Of a DNA stretch of 64,000 bases, positions 1 through 7,608 are shown one piece after another; position 1 is the stretch's first letter, and every line of letters starts with the position of its first letter. The notes under the pieces are model-generated. The model worked only from the letters and a program-made list of their open reading frames with translations, did no database searches and had not been told where the DNA came from. The DNA comes from Neglectibacter sp. X58 (GTDB lineage: Bacteria; Bacillota; Clostridia; Oscillospirales; Acutalibacteraceae), in the NCBI RefSeq assembly GCF_009936035.1, contig NZ_QWEO01000011.1:1-64000 (forward strand). The letters are read 5' to 3'. The position numbers and the translations under genes were made by a program.

Positions 1-335
1 CACATGGAAAATCTGACGGGCATATCAGCGCCCGTCAGACCGTTACCTTGTGTAGTCCCTTGTAAACTGTACTTTATCTCATTGTCAGTAATACGGATAT
101 GATTTTCCATAACAGTCATTTCGCCATTCTCGTCTGATACAACGCCTGTACTCGCCCTTAGATAAAAAGCAGCTCCTAAAGCTCCTCGGATGTCACTCGC
201 TAACTTCTCGGATGCGGTAAGGAGCGAAAAACAGGACATGAGAAAGGTCGAAATGACCATAATGAGCAGAAAGATACTGATGGCATTTCCTTTTTTGCGG
301 AGCAGATACAGACCTGCCCGCTTTTTATAATCCAT
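1..335 (-). CDS. FtsX-type ABC transporter permease, N-terminal part (runs off the window)
   Basis: An open frame of 111 codons starts at the ATG at 333-335, behind an AGGAGA-like site, and continues past the window edge. It begins MDYKKRAGLYLLRKKGNAIS, followed by one strongly hydrophobic segment at about residues 20-40 and then a polar extracytoplasmic stretch. A short basic cytoplasmic tail, one membrane segment and a large outside domain is how FtsX/MacB-type permeases begin, so a peptide or lipoprotein exporter or a bacitracin-type sensor-transporter is the best guess. It lies downstream of a histidine kinase on the same strand and just after an 11-bp repeat array, so the two-component system probably activates it. 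The ATPase partner would be outside the window. Family assignment is moderate because only the N-terminus is visible. Confidence 0.65.
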   Translation of the reverse strand, partial: MDYKKRAGLYLLRKKGNAISIFLLIMVISTFLMSCFSLLTASEKLASDIRGALGAAFYLRASTGVVSDENGEMTVMENHIRITDNEIKYSLQGTTQGNGLTGADMPVRFSM

Positions 336-377
336 TTAGGCAACATCTCCTTTCTGCTGACAATCATATCTTTTTTT

Positions 378-416
378 GATTAGTTTTTGATTAGTTTTTG
401 GTTAGCATTTGGTATG
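378..416 (-). promoter_or_regulatory. Array of 11-bp direct repeats, likely response-regulator operator
   Basis: GATTAG, GATTAG, GGTTAG and GGTATG occur at 378, 389, 400 and 411, exactly 11 bp apart with T-rich spacers. OmpR/PhoB-type regulators bind tandem sites with this period. The array ends about 43 bp before the permease start. The same GGTTAG-GATTAG pattern recurs at 2540-2556 before the response regulator gene, so one regulator probably controls both. Confidence 0.65.
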
Positions 417-440
417 CGTTTCACTCGTTTTTAGAGATGC

Positions 441-472
441 AAAGGAGCCGCCAGATAACTGACGGCTTCTTT
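441..472 (-). terminator. Hairpin between kinase and permease genes (attenuator or weak terminator)
   Basis: A near-perfect 14-bp stem (441-454 with 459-472) with a 4-nt loop lies just after the kinase stop. No clear T-run follows on the minus strand, so it may attenuate or stabilise the mRNA rather than terminate fully. The repeat array downstream would then start a separate transcript. Confidence 0.5.
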
Positions 473-482
473 AGAAGATGGC

Positions 483-1850
483 TTAATTTAATTTCAGATA
501 GAACGCAACACCCTTGTCGGTATTCGTGATTTTGTATTCCATTCCGTGTAGGTCAAGAATAGTCTTTACAATGTATAAACCCAGACCGCTTCCGCCTGTG
601 GCTTTGCTGCGGGATTTGTCCGCCCTATAAAACGGCGTAAACATATTTTCCAAATTATCCTCGTCTAAAAATACGCCTGTATTTTCTACAACCAAAATGT
701 GCGTATCCGTGTCATAATCTGCATAAACCTTAGCATCTGCTTTAGAGTGACGGATGGCGTTGCCAATGATGTTGGATAACGCCTTACCGAATAGATTGCG
801 ATTGACTGACACACTTATATCTTCGGAGATATTCTGAAAAATAGCAATGTCTTTTTCAGTCGCCAAAGGCTGCAACTCTATAACTACTTTACTTACCATA
901 TCAGCTAAAGAAAGTGTTTCCAAAGAGCTGCCGATGTTCATTGTTTCCATTTTGGTAATAGATAGTATCTCTTTCACTAAGTATTCAATGTCCTCGGCGG
1001 ATTTTAGTGCCTGCGGCAGATATTTGTCGTGGTTCTGGTAATCTCCAAAACCTAATATCATATTCTCAAGCTGACCTTTCAAAATAGTCAACGGTGTTTT
1101 CAGCTCGTGGGAAACAGCAGCAAAGAAATTCCTATGCTGTTCCTCCAACCTTTGAAATTTCTTAACATCTTTGGTTAGCTGCTGATTTGCCGTTTCCAAT
1201 TCTTCCATTGTACTTTGCAGCCTTGCCGCCATTGTATTCAGACTGGAAGAAAGTACGCCGATTTCGTCCCCTCTGTCTGTATCACATCTCCAAGTCATAT
1301 CAAGCTTGGTCATTCGCTTGGAAATCTGACTGATTTTTGCAATCGGTACAACAATCACTCGGCTGCAAATCAAAGCACTTAGGGCAGATAGAAGCAGAAT
1401 GACCGTCAATACTAACGGAATAAAGCGGAGCAGCAGACTGAACAGTTCACTTGCCGTTTTGGAAAGAGAAATAACAGAAAGCGTATAGCTTGCTTTATCT
1501 TCTGCAAAGGTCACATCAGTTGTATAGGTCTGTGCCGTTGACAGGTCATCAGCAATGGTTTCAAAGTCCCCGAAAGTAACGCTGTTCTTTTCGTTTCCTA
1601 ACATCGCCACGGCGTTGTTCTCAATGCAGAAATTTGTAATCAGCGTCGTCCCTTCCTCATAGCTTTTGTTTTCCAGAGCAGAGAACAACGCTCCCGCATT
1701 GGTTTCAAATTGTTTGCTGCCTGTGAGCTGATAACTTTGTGGCACGAATATAAGGACAATGCCGTATATCAAAATGCTACACAAGGTCAATGCGGTAAAG
1801 ACCCACAGGAACACTTTTGCACTTAGTGAGTTACTGATTTTCTTTCGCAA
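483..1850 (-). CDS. Sensor histidine kinase (HAMP, HisKA, HATPase)
   Basis: 455-residue membrane kinase. Hydrophobic segments at about 12-34 and 138-162 flank an extracytoplasmic sensor region. A HAMP-like linker follows, then a coiled coil, the H-box AAVSHELKTPLTILKG with the phospho-accepting His at about 250, the N-box SNIIGNAIRHS, and the G-boxes GGSGLGLYIVK. It overlaps the response regulator stop by 20 bp, the usual arrangement of co-translated pairs. It should autophosphorylate and pass phosphate to the neighbouring OmpR-type regulator. The neighbouring permease suggests an envelope or antimicrobial-peptide signal, but no ligand can be read from the sequence. Confidence 0.93.
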   Translation of the reverse strand: MRKKISNSLSAKVFLWVFTALTLCSILIYGIVLIFVPQSYQLTGSKQFETNAGALFSALENKSYEEGTTLITNFCIENNAVAMLGNEKNSVTFGDFETIADDLSTAQTYTTDVTFAEDKASYTLSVISLSKTASELFSLLLRFIPLVLTVILLLSALSALICSRVIVVPIAKISQISKRMTKLDMTWRCDTDRGDEIGVLSSSLNTMAARLQSTMEELETANQQLTKDVKKFQRLEEQHRNFFAAVSHELKTPLTILKGQLENMILGFGDYQNHDKYLPQALKSAEDIEYLVKEILSITKMETMNIGSSLETLSLADMVSKVVIELQPLATEKDIAIFQNISEDISVSVNRNLFGKALSNIIGNAIRHSKADAKVYADYDTDTHILVVENTGVFLDEDNLENMFTPFYRADKSRSKATGGSGLGLYIVKTILDLHGMEYKITNTDKGVAFYLKLN

Positions 1851-2505
1851 TTTTGTATCCCACCCCTCTGACAGTTTCTATGTAATCCACGCCTAACTTT
1901 TTTCGCAAATTCATAATGTGGAAGTTGACACTTTTTTCCTCGCCGATAAATTCATATCCCCACACAAGGTTGAGCAGCTCATCTCTTGTGAATACTCGTC
2001 CTTGATTTTTAAGGAACAAGAGTAAAATATCAAACTCGGATTGCGTAAGAATGACCTCTGCACCTGCTACAAGAACTTGCCTTTGCTTGGCACTTATCTG
2101 AAGTTCTTTGTATCGAATGGTGTCTGTATCCATATCCGCTGTTTCCGTTCTTCTAAATAATGCTTCCACACGCTTTAGTACCAATTTAATCGAAAATGGC
2201 TTCGTAATATAGTCATCTGCCAACAAATCAAACCCCTTTATCTGGTCGTCCTCTGTATCAAGGGCAGTCAAAAGGATAATAGGAGTCTGGGCTTCTTGTC
2301 GTATCATTTCGCAAACAGCATATCCATTGATTTTCGGCAGCATAATATCCAAAAGGACAAGATCTATGTGGTGGGAATGAAAAGCATTGATACCCTCCAG
2401 ACCATCCGAAGCGGTTACAACTTCATAACCGCAGGTTCTAAGCGGCTCGGCTAAGATGTTTTGTATTGCGATTTCATCTTCAATAATCAGTATTGTCTTT
2501 GGCAT
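1831..2505 (-). CDS. OmpR-family response regulator
   Basis: 224 residues. The N-terminal receiver has the acidic pair IIEDE, the phospho-Asp in LVLLDIMLP (about residue 52), the Thr in LLTALD and the Lys in ITKPF. A C-terminal winged helix follows (from about 130, ending RGVGYKIAKENQ). It reads DLLADDYITKPF, so the usual Gly before ADDY is Leu; this is unlikely to abolish function. It is preceded by a tiny HTH gene and followed by the overlapping kinase. Its likely targets are the 11-bp repeat arrays at 378-416 and 2540-2567. Confidence 0.95.
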   Translation of the reverse strand: MPKTILIIEDEIAIQNILAEPLRTCGYEVVTASDGLEGINAFHSHHIDLVLLDIMLPKINGYAVCEMIRQEAQTPIILLTALDTEDDQIKGFDLLADDYITKPFSIKLVLKRVEALFRRTETADMDTDTIRYKELQISAKQRQVLVAGAEVILTQSEFDILLLFLKNQGRVFTRDELLNLVWGYEFIGEEKSVNFHIMNLRKKLGVDYIETVRGVGYKIAKENQ

Positions 2506-2539
2506 ATCTTAAACCTCCAATCTGATTATACTAAGGCTT

Positions 2540-2567
2540 GGTTAGTTTTTGATTAGTTTTTCTGATT
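2540..2567 (-). promoter_or_regulatory. 11-bp direct repeats before the response regulator gene
   Basis: GGTTAG at 2540 and GATTAG at 2551 are 11 bp apart with TTTTT between, with a weaker third half-site at 2562. They match the array at 378-416. The repeat overlaps the last codons of the small HTH gene, so autoregulation of the response regulator from an internal promoter is likely. Confidence 0.55.
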
Positions 2568-2730
2568 TTCTTCGCTTATCAGCAGGCTTTTTGGCATCTT
2601 TAGGAATCAGCCATACTCGATTAATATTCAAAACACCCTCAATACGATTTTCTTTGCATAACCGTTGCACCCATCTAAGTGATACATTCCACTTTTCAGC
2701 GACTTCCTGTGCCGTCATATATTCAAACAT
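2542..2730 (-). CDS. Small excisionase-like HTH DNA-binding protein
   Basis: 62 residues starting at the ATG at 2730 with AGGAGG upstream. The sequence (MTAQEVAEKWNVSLRWVQRLC, then IEGVLNINRVWLIPKDAKKP) is the MerR/excisionase-type winged HTH, with a basic tail. It lies directly upstream of the response regulator on the same strand. A clear homologue (WLIPKsAKKPADgR tail) occupies the same place before the second two-component system at 32713. It probably regulates its own operon; a dyad sits between the -35 and -10 of its promoter. Confidence 0.8.
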   Translation of the reverse strand: MFEYMTAQEVAEKWNVSLRWVQRLCKENRIEGVLNINRVWLIPKDAKKPADKRRKSEKLIKN

Positions 2731-2759
2731 AACTGACCTCCTAAAATCGTACTGTATTT

Positions 2760-2789
2760 ATTATAGAACGTTTAAACGAACTATATCAA
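2760..2789 (-). promoter_or_regulatory. Promoter of the HTH/RR/HK operon with an internal dyad
   Basis: Read on the minus strand, TTGATA (2784-2789), an 18-bp spacer and TATAAT (2760-2765) lie about 30 bp before the HTH start. The spacer contains the perfect 10-bp palindrome CGTTTAAACG (2769-2778), well placed for a repressor, possibly the encoded HTH protein. Confidence 0.65.
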
Positions 2790-2826
2790 GTGTGCGAATT
2801 TGAATTTTTCGTGATTTCTATGTACC

Positions 2827-2846
2827 AGCCGCCTTTTCAGGCGGCT
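2827..2846. terminator. GC-rich hairpin after the CHAP fragment
   Basis: Perfect 7-bp stem AGCCGCC/GGCGGCT with a 6-nt loop, 5 bp beyond the CHAP stop codon. There is no T-run on the minus strand, so termination may be weak. Confidence 0.4.
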
Positions 2847-2850
2847 ACTT

Positions 2851-3243
2851 TTAATACTGCGGCACACCATACCCGTAAATCTGATAATGTCCCACAGAAT
2901 ATTGATTCACACGGCAGCTATCGCCGGAATTGCCTTCTACGGTATAGACTGTTCCGTTTTCGACTTTTTCCACAATTCCCACATGATCGGTTTCACCGTC
3001 ACCTTCCCAATCAAAGAAAATAATCATGCCGGGAACTGGTTCGGCAGATCCGTCCTGCCATTGTCCTCTGTCCTTAAACCATTGTGCGCCATTGACGCAG
3101 CCTGCAAATTTGGGTATAACCCCAGTATCAATATACCCGCACTCGTTAGCGCACCACGACACAAAACAAGCGCACCATTCCACACGGGAGTTAAAGCCGT
3201 ACCAACTCCAGTACGGTTCTCCACCCATATTACCGACCTGAGA
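2851..3243 (-). pseudogene. C-terminal CHAP (amidase/endopeptidase) domain of a conjugative-element hydrolase, 5' truncated
   Basis: The frame holds only the C-terminal half of a CD1108-type cell-wall hydrolase found in Tn1549-like conjugative elements. Visible CHAP features are the Cys in EWCACFVSWCANECGY, the His in DHVGIVEK and the closing GNSGDSC. In the intact family this domain opens a hole in peptidoglycan for the conjugation channel. The upstream end is fused out of frame to the start of a prgI gene at about 3230-3243, implying that virB4 and the hydrolase N-terminus were deleted. A second copy, about nine-tenths identical in protein, lies at 14606-15289 in the same orientation. Confidence 0.8.
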
Positions 3244-3478
3244 TGAATTTCTCTGCGGTCATTCCGTTGTATTTGATAAAGCCGAGAGCCGCAAACGGGG
3301 CGGCTCCCAAAATGCACATCCACGATACGGTTTCCGTGCCGACATAGGGTTTCAGCAGGAAATATAATCCTACTGCCACCGCACAGGCACAGACAGAAAA
3401 AATGAACTGCCTGAGAGACAGTCCGAAAAACATCGCTTCCGTGTAATTTCTGATTTCACGGTTAATTTTTACTTCCAT
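3230..3478 (-). pseudogene. PrgI-family conjugation protein, 3' truncated
   Basis: 82 codons starting behind AGAAAGGAG. It begins MEVKINREIRNYTEAMFFGL, with two hydrophobic segments (about 26-45 and 52-68), as in PrgI/VirB3-like proteins of Gram-positive conjugative elements. Intact members are longer and are followed by the VirB4 ATPase. Here the frame stops right after EKFISGR, where the sequence switches to the CHAP gene, so the protein has lost its C-terminus and is almost certainly non-functional. Confidence 0.75.
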
Positions 3479-3552
3479 GAAAAGCTCCTTTCTATTGGCA
3501 TAAAAAAATCGCCACCCTTTTCAGATGACGATTCGTTTCTTTTGAGTTGTAT

Positions 3553-3876
3553 TTAGTTGTCGCTCGGCTCTCCGAACAGGATTTGCATAAAGTTTCTCCG
3601 TCCGTAAAGCACACGGATAATATTTACTGTCTGATTTTCGATTCGGTAGAACGCCGTATAATTGCCGCAGACCAAAAATCGGTAGTCCGTTTCAAAGTCC
3701 ACGATAGAGGAAAGTGGAGCGCCGATTTCAGGAAAGTCAGAAAGCTGCCGGATTCTCTTTGTAATCTTGGCAAGCGTAGCTACTGCCGCCTGCTCATTGC
3801 AAAGCTCCTCTGTGATATATGCTTTTGTCTGCTGTAAGTCTGTGATTGCTTCCGGTGAAAATTTTATCTCAGCCAT
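3553..3876 (-). CDS. RelE/ParE-superfamily toxin
   Basis: 107 residues from the ATG at 3876, which overlaps the stop of the antitoxin gene. The sequence (IKFSPEAITDLQQTKAYI at the start, then DYRFLVCGNYTAFYRIE and IIRVLYGRRNF) has the compact fold signature of RelE/ParE plasmid-stabilisation toxins: an early basic helix, a central strand pair and a C-terminal Arg-rich strand. RelE-like members cleave mRNA in the ribosome and ParE-like members poison gyrase; which applies here cannot be decided. The pair sits inside decayed conjugative-element DNA and may have outlived it as an addiction module. Confidence 0.88.
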   Translation of the reverse strand: MAEIKFSPEAITDLQQTKAYITEELCNEQAAVATLAKITKRIRQLSDFPEIGAPLSSIVDFETDYRFLVCGNYTAFYRIENQTVNIIRVLYGRRNFMQILFGEPSDN

Positions 3877-4123
3877 TGGCAATACCTAACATTTTCTCAA
3901 CATCGGCAATATCCGTCCAGCCTTTTTCCTTTGCGGACTGTTCTCCTTTGGAAAGCTCGCCCATCAGCTTAATCACAGCCTTTGTTTTTTCGTATTCCTC
4001 CATATCGACAATGGCATATCTGCCCCTGCCGTTTTTTGTCAGGAATACAGGCTCTCCAACCGCAATGTCCCGCAGTACCTCCGTATAGTTTCTCAAATCA
4101 GACACAGGCTTTATATTTGGCAT
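3869..4123 (-). CDS. Phd/YefM-type antitoxin
   Basis: 84 residues from the ATG at 4123, with GGAGCG upstream; a longer frame to 4141 lacks a good site. MPNIKPVSDLRNYTEVL followed by GEPVFLTKNGRGRYAIVDMEEYE is the standard Phd/YefM N-terminal DNA-binding fold. The C-terminal part binds the toxin. The stop overlaps the toxin start, giving tight coupling. It should repress its own promoter in the 4124-4215 gap. Confidence 0.9.
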   Translation of the reverse strand: MPNIKPVSDLRNYTEVLRDIAVGEPVFLTKNGRGRYAIVDMEEYEKTKAVIKLMGELSKGEQSAKEKGWTDIADVEKMLGIANG

Positions 4124-4215
4124 AACATTCGCTCCTTTCAAATCTGCTGTAATTATTATACCCTAATTCATCGTAAAATGCAACAGCGTCTCTAAAATTT
4201 GCAAAAATGTCACAA

Positions 4216-4417
4216 TCAAAGCCCCATCATCTCACGGATAATCCTGTCGCTCATTTTCACGCTGCCGACAAGCACAAGCATATTAAAGAGCAGCTCTCCG
4301 ATATATGCCCACACCTGTGTTACCGCCACAGCATCAGGATTGACAACGGGCGGCGAAGCGGCAAAGAGTGAAAAGATGATACACGCCAAAACAATGACAG
4401 CGCCCTCCAAGCAGACA
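4216..4417 (-). pseudogene. C-terminal fragment of a membrane protein, possibly VirB6/TrbL-like
   Basis: About 65 codons with two hydrophobic segments ending in VKMSDRIIREMMGL. The 5' end is joined directly to the truncated CHAP-hydrolase N-terminus near 4418, in another frame, so no start belongs to it. In Tn1549-like elements a VirB6/TrbL-like polytopic protein normally precedes prgI, which matches this position relative to the prgI fragment at 3478. That identification is inferred from position, not from a recognised motif. Confidence 0.4.
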
Positions 4418-4967
4418 ATACAGCATTTTTCTCGGCTTCAAGTCGGGCATCATAGTCCGCATTGATTTCCTGCACAGCAGTCTGCATCGTCATACCTGTG
4501 CCTGAGTCCTCTCCCGAAAAGAAGATTCCGAAAATAGAGCTTGCCACAAGTCCCACCAGACAGATAATCACAATCACGATGACAGCCACCCATCCACCGG
4601 CTGCAATGGCAGTTATCAGCGCTTTCGTCGCCGCAATGATTGCTTTTATCGCTGCAATCGTCACCTTGATAGCAGCTTTCAGCCCCTCGGCAGCAGCCTT
4701 TGCCGCAGCTTTTGCAGCCTGAGCCGCTTTCTGGGCAGACTTGGCGGCTACCTTAGCCTCCCGCTCCGTTGCTTTCGCAGCTTCCTTCGTAGTCTTGACC
4801 GTTGTTTTCGCTGTCCGCTCTGCGGTCTTGACGGATTTCTTAGCCGTTTTTGCGGTAGCTCGCTGGGTTGTCTTGATAGACTTCTTACCGGCTGACCTGA
4901 CGGATTCTTTCACCCGCCTGCTGTATTCGCTGTCATTAAGATACAGATGATATTTTGCTTCTTTCAT
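4418..4967 (-). pseudogene. N-terminal half of CD1108-type CHAP hydrolase, 3' truncated
   Basis: Starts at the ATG at 4967 with GGAGGTGGAG upstream. A long Lys/Ala/Thr-rich coiled segment with KTAKKSVKTAERTAKTT-like repeats precedes one membrane helix (about residues 128-150), then the linker [13 protein letters not shown] that also occurs in the second copy at 15240. Homology to that copy stops after EAEKNAV at about 4418, where an unrelated membrane fragment follows. The catalytic CHAP domain is missing here; a separate C-terminal half survives at 2851-3243. Confidence 0.75.
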
Positions 4968-5888
4968 TTACTCCACCTCCGTAGACTGATATATTTGCTT
5001 TCTCCATTCCTGAAACCGCTTTCTGATAATAGCTGCGTCCTTCTCATCATCGGAAGCTATAAAGATATGTACGCTCTGATAGGCTTTCTTTATTTTACGG
5101 ATATATTCAATTTCTCCCTCGTTTGCCTTGTAGGGAATCTTCAGAAGTTTTATGCCCTGCTTACGGCATATATAGGCTTTCAGCCGTTCCTTTTCCTCTG
5201 ATAAGTTTTTCGATTCAATCGCCAGTCCCTCATTTACAATGTAGGTTTCAAGAGGGAGTCCGATTTCCGTATCCGTATTAAGACGCACTTGCAATCCCTT
5301 TTTCCCGGCATAATAGCTTACCGCTAACTGTGGAAATACGCTGCGATATTCCTGCTCACATATCGGACAGCCCTTTTCTTCTACGGTACGCTCATAAATC
5401 TTTGCTTTCCACGAATGACCGAGAGAGCATTTCCACCATACGCTTTTCATTGAATTTCTTGAAACCGCAGCAGGAGTAATGTCTTTGTTTTTCTCATAGT
5501 CCCATTCATCAAGCAGATGTGCGTCTGTTGTCTCTAAATCATTATAGCCGGGAAGCACAGCACGATCAGCGCATACCGGGCAGACTGTTCCTTTTATCCG
5601 GGCATAGACAACCGATTTCCATTCGTGACCGCAAGTCTCACATTTCCACCATAGATTTTTACGGGATTTTTCATTTATCATATCCGGTGTAAGCGGAAGA
5701 TTGCGGTCTGACCATTCCTCTGCAAGCTGCGGCTGGGTAGTCGCAAAATCATTAAAGCCTTTCAGCAGGATTATTCCGCTGCAATAGGGACATTTGCTGC
5801 CGCCGGAACGGGTGGAAATAAGCGTGTGCCATTCATGTCCCTTGCTGCATTTCCACCATACTTTCCGATTCGCAAACGGAGTAACCAT
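4968..5888 (-). CDS. Zinc-ribbon repeat protein with possible nuclease-like C-terminal domain
   Basis: 306 residues. Three repeats of the form VWWKCxxGHEWxxxIxxRxxxxxCPxC (about 10-36, 79-105 and 150-176) are DUF4379-type zinc ribbons, with a fourth knuckle near 180. The C-terminal 120 residues (TYIVNEGLAIESKNL, KQGIKLLKIPY) resemble the Vsr/PD-(D/E)xK-like tail often attached to these ribbons. A DNA-binding or nicking role is plausible but unproven. The frame starts in what is usually the middle of a ribbon repeat, so it may have lost N-terminal repeats. It ends one base before the CHAP-hydrolase start. Confidence 0.7.
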   Translation of the reverse strand: MVTPFANRKVWWKCSKGHEWHTLISTRSGGSKCPYCSGIILLKGFNDFATTQPQLAEEWSDRNLPLTPDMINEKSRKNLWWKCETCGHEWKSVVYARIKGTVCPVCADRAVLPGYNDLETTDAHLLDEWDYEKNKDITPAAVSRNSMKSVWWKCSLGHSWKAKIYERTVEEKGCPICEQEYRSVFPQLAVSYYAGKKGLQVRLNTDTEIGLPLETYIVNEGLAIESKNLSEEKERLKAYICRKQGIKLLKIPYKANEGEIEYIRKIKKAYQSVHIFIASDDEKDAAIIRKRFQEWRKQIYQSTEVE

Positions 5889-5982
5889 TCATAATCAATC
5901 CTCGACCTCCTTTGCAATTACATTGTATTGGGAATCAAAGAAAACTTGTAGTTTGCGACCGGATACATCGTACAACACAAAA

Positions 5983-6016
5983 AAGACCTTGAAAGGTGTT
6001 GTCCTCTCAAGGTCTT
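5983..6016 (-). terminator. Rho-independent terminator
   Basis: A 10-bp stem AAGACCTTGA/TCAAGGTCTT. On the minus strand it is followed by a run of six T. It should stop transcripts coming from the integrase side. Confidence 0.7.
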
Positions 6017-6465
6017 AAATACAAAATTATGCGATTTTTTCATCTCTGCACAAATCTACGCACCATTTGATGTAAGTTTGATGTAAAGATGTAGGGCTTC
6101 TCGATTTTTCGTGTCCGCAAACCCGCATAAACACTGGGTTTTTAATCCTTGTTGTTCGGTAATGACTTCATTGTCGGGATTTCCGGGGGAGGAATGATAC
6201 CCCCTGATTTATCCTGCTTTTCCCTGACTTTGTTTATCCAAATCGGCTTCATTGTTCTGCATAACCTTTCATAAATCATCGTATTCTGATTTGGTTTGTC
6301 GTAAAATCTGTCGTAAAAATCCGGGGGTGTTTACATTGTCCAGCAATGAAGCACATCTCGGTTATGACTGCAACACACACGCCGTACCGTCTGATTTCTT
6401 GTATAGTATAGCATATTTTTTCACAAAAATCAAGGAGCCTGCCTACTGCGGCAAGCTCCTTCTGT
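6017..6465. other. Gene-poor stretch between terminator and integrase fragment
   Basis: No convincing gene. The best minus-strand frame, 6142-6252 (36 codons starting MKPIWINKV), has only a weak AAAGG site and no recognised relatives. The rest is AT-rich debris, probably the former end of a conjugative element. No attachment-site repeat could be picked out by eye. Confidence 0.4.
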
Positions 6466-7239
6466 TTATCTTATCTTGATTTTTCCTTCAAGCCCAGCAA
6501 AGGATTCCATTTTCTTTTCCTTGGTCGCTTCATTATATATGTCCATCGTCGTTGTAATATCGGCGTGTCCCATAATCTCCTGAATGACTTTCAGATTCGT
6601 CTCATTCTCACAGAAGCGAGTGCAAAAAGTATGGCGGAGATTATGGCAGCTAAAGTGCGGAAGCAATTCCGGTTTTCTTCTCTCTCTTTTTGCCGTCTGT
6701 TCCTCCTGCGTGTTATACGCTTTAATAATACGGTCAAGCACCCTGTTTACGCCGTGTGGGGATAAGACCGTATTATATCGGGATTTGAATATAAACCCGG
6801 AATACCCGTCGATTACGCTCTCGTTAAAACCGTCCTCAATCTGCTGCTTATATTCCGTTTTCAATGCGTCCTTTACATCTGCAAGCATAGGGATAATCCG
6901 TTCTCCCGCTTTCGTCTTTGGCGTAGTAACTGCATAATGGCAAGGCTCGTCTGTAAATTTGCGGTAAATCAATGTATGGTTTACGCTAATAATATTCTGC
7001 TCAAAATCGCAGTCCTCCCAGCGCAAGCCAAGAATTTCACCTATGCGACAGCCCGTTCCCAACATTGTCGTTATTAGCGGAAGCCAATGGCTATATTGGT
7101 GAGACTGAGCCGTAAAATTTACAAATAACTCCTGCTGCCGTTCTGTAAGTGCGTGGCGTTTTGGCTTTTCCCAAGCGTGGCTCTTCTTGATTTCCGCCAT
7201 TACGCCATCGGAAGGATTGAGCCGGATATGACAGTTCAA
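6466..7239 (-). pseudogene. Tyrosine recombinase (Tn916/Tn1549-type integrase), N-terminally truncated
   Basis: The frame contains a complete catalytic domain: the Arg in LGTGCRIGEILGLRW, HNLRHTFCTRF, the GHADITTT His and the Tyr in MDIYNEATK. The family is near 380-400 residues, with an N-terminal arm-binding domain and a SAM-like core-binding domain. Here coding starts at IRLNPSDGVMAE, the end of the core-binding region, with no ATG or RBS; only a TTG inside the upstream yccF stop region is available. A deletion has removed the first 130 or so residues, so the recombinase is probably dead. Confidence 0.85.
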
Positions 7240-7595
7240 TTAACAGTTGCACCAAACGGTGCTAAAGCCAACTTCACAAACTTAAAACATTGACGACCGA
7301 AGGGAATACCGATAATCGTACAACACAGCAATACCCCATTGAGCAAAGAGGACAACGCCAAAGGAATACCGCTCAAAATTATCCAAAATATATTAGCAAC
7401 CATAGACACGGGACTTCCACCATATTTGATTTCCTTTCCGAATGGAAAAAATGCAAGGGCGGCAAATTTGAAACATTGGCGTCCGATTGGAATTCCGATA
7501 ATCGTAATACTCCACAATATACCCGCAACGCTCCAAAAGAATCCTTGCCATAAACCGCAGCATAAAAACCATATTATGTTTCCTAAACAGCTCAT
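7236..7595 (-). CDS. YccF-domain inner membrane protein
   Basis: 119 residues from the ATG at 7595 (AGGAAAAGGA upstream). It shows the two-fold repeat typical of YccF: IIGIPIGRQCFKFAALAFFPFGKEI in the first half and IIGIPFGRQCFKFVKLALAPFG in the second, each with hydrophobic helices. The function of the family is unknown. It is the last gene of the cargo block and ends at the integrase fragment, so the last residues may have been changed by the deletion junction. Confidence 0.85.
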   Translation of the reverse strand: MSCLGNIIWFLCCGLWQGFFWSVAGILWSITIIGIPIGRQCFKFAALAFFPFGKEIKYGGSPVSMVANIFWIILSGIPLALSSLLNGVLLCCTIIGIPFGRQCFKFVKLALAPFGATVN

Positions 7596-7608
7596 TCCTT
7601 TTCCTTTC

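Noticed and set aside
1-335. Pilus/TadE-like or secretion pseudopilin N-terminus
   Set aside because: One hydrophobic segment near the start is common to both, but the following region and the TCS neighbourhood fit an FtsX-type permease better.
2827-2846. Riboswitch or attenuator
   Set aside because: A single small GC hairpin without further conserved structure; treated as a terminator remnant.
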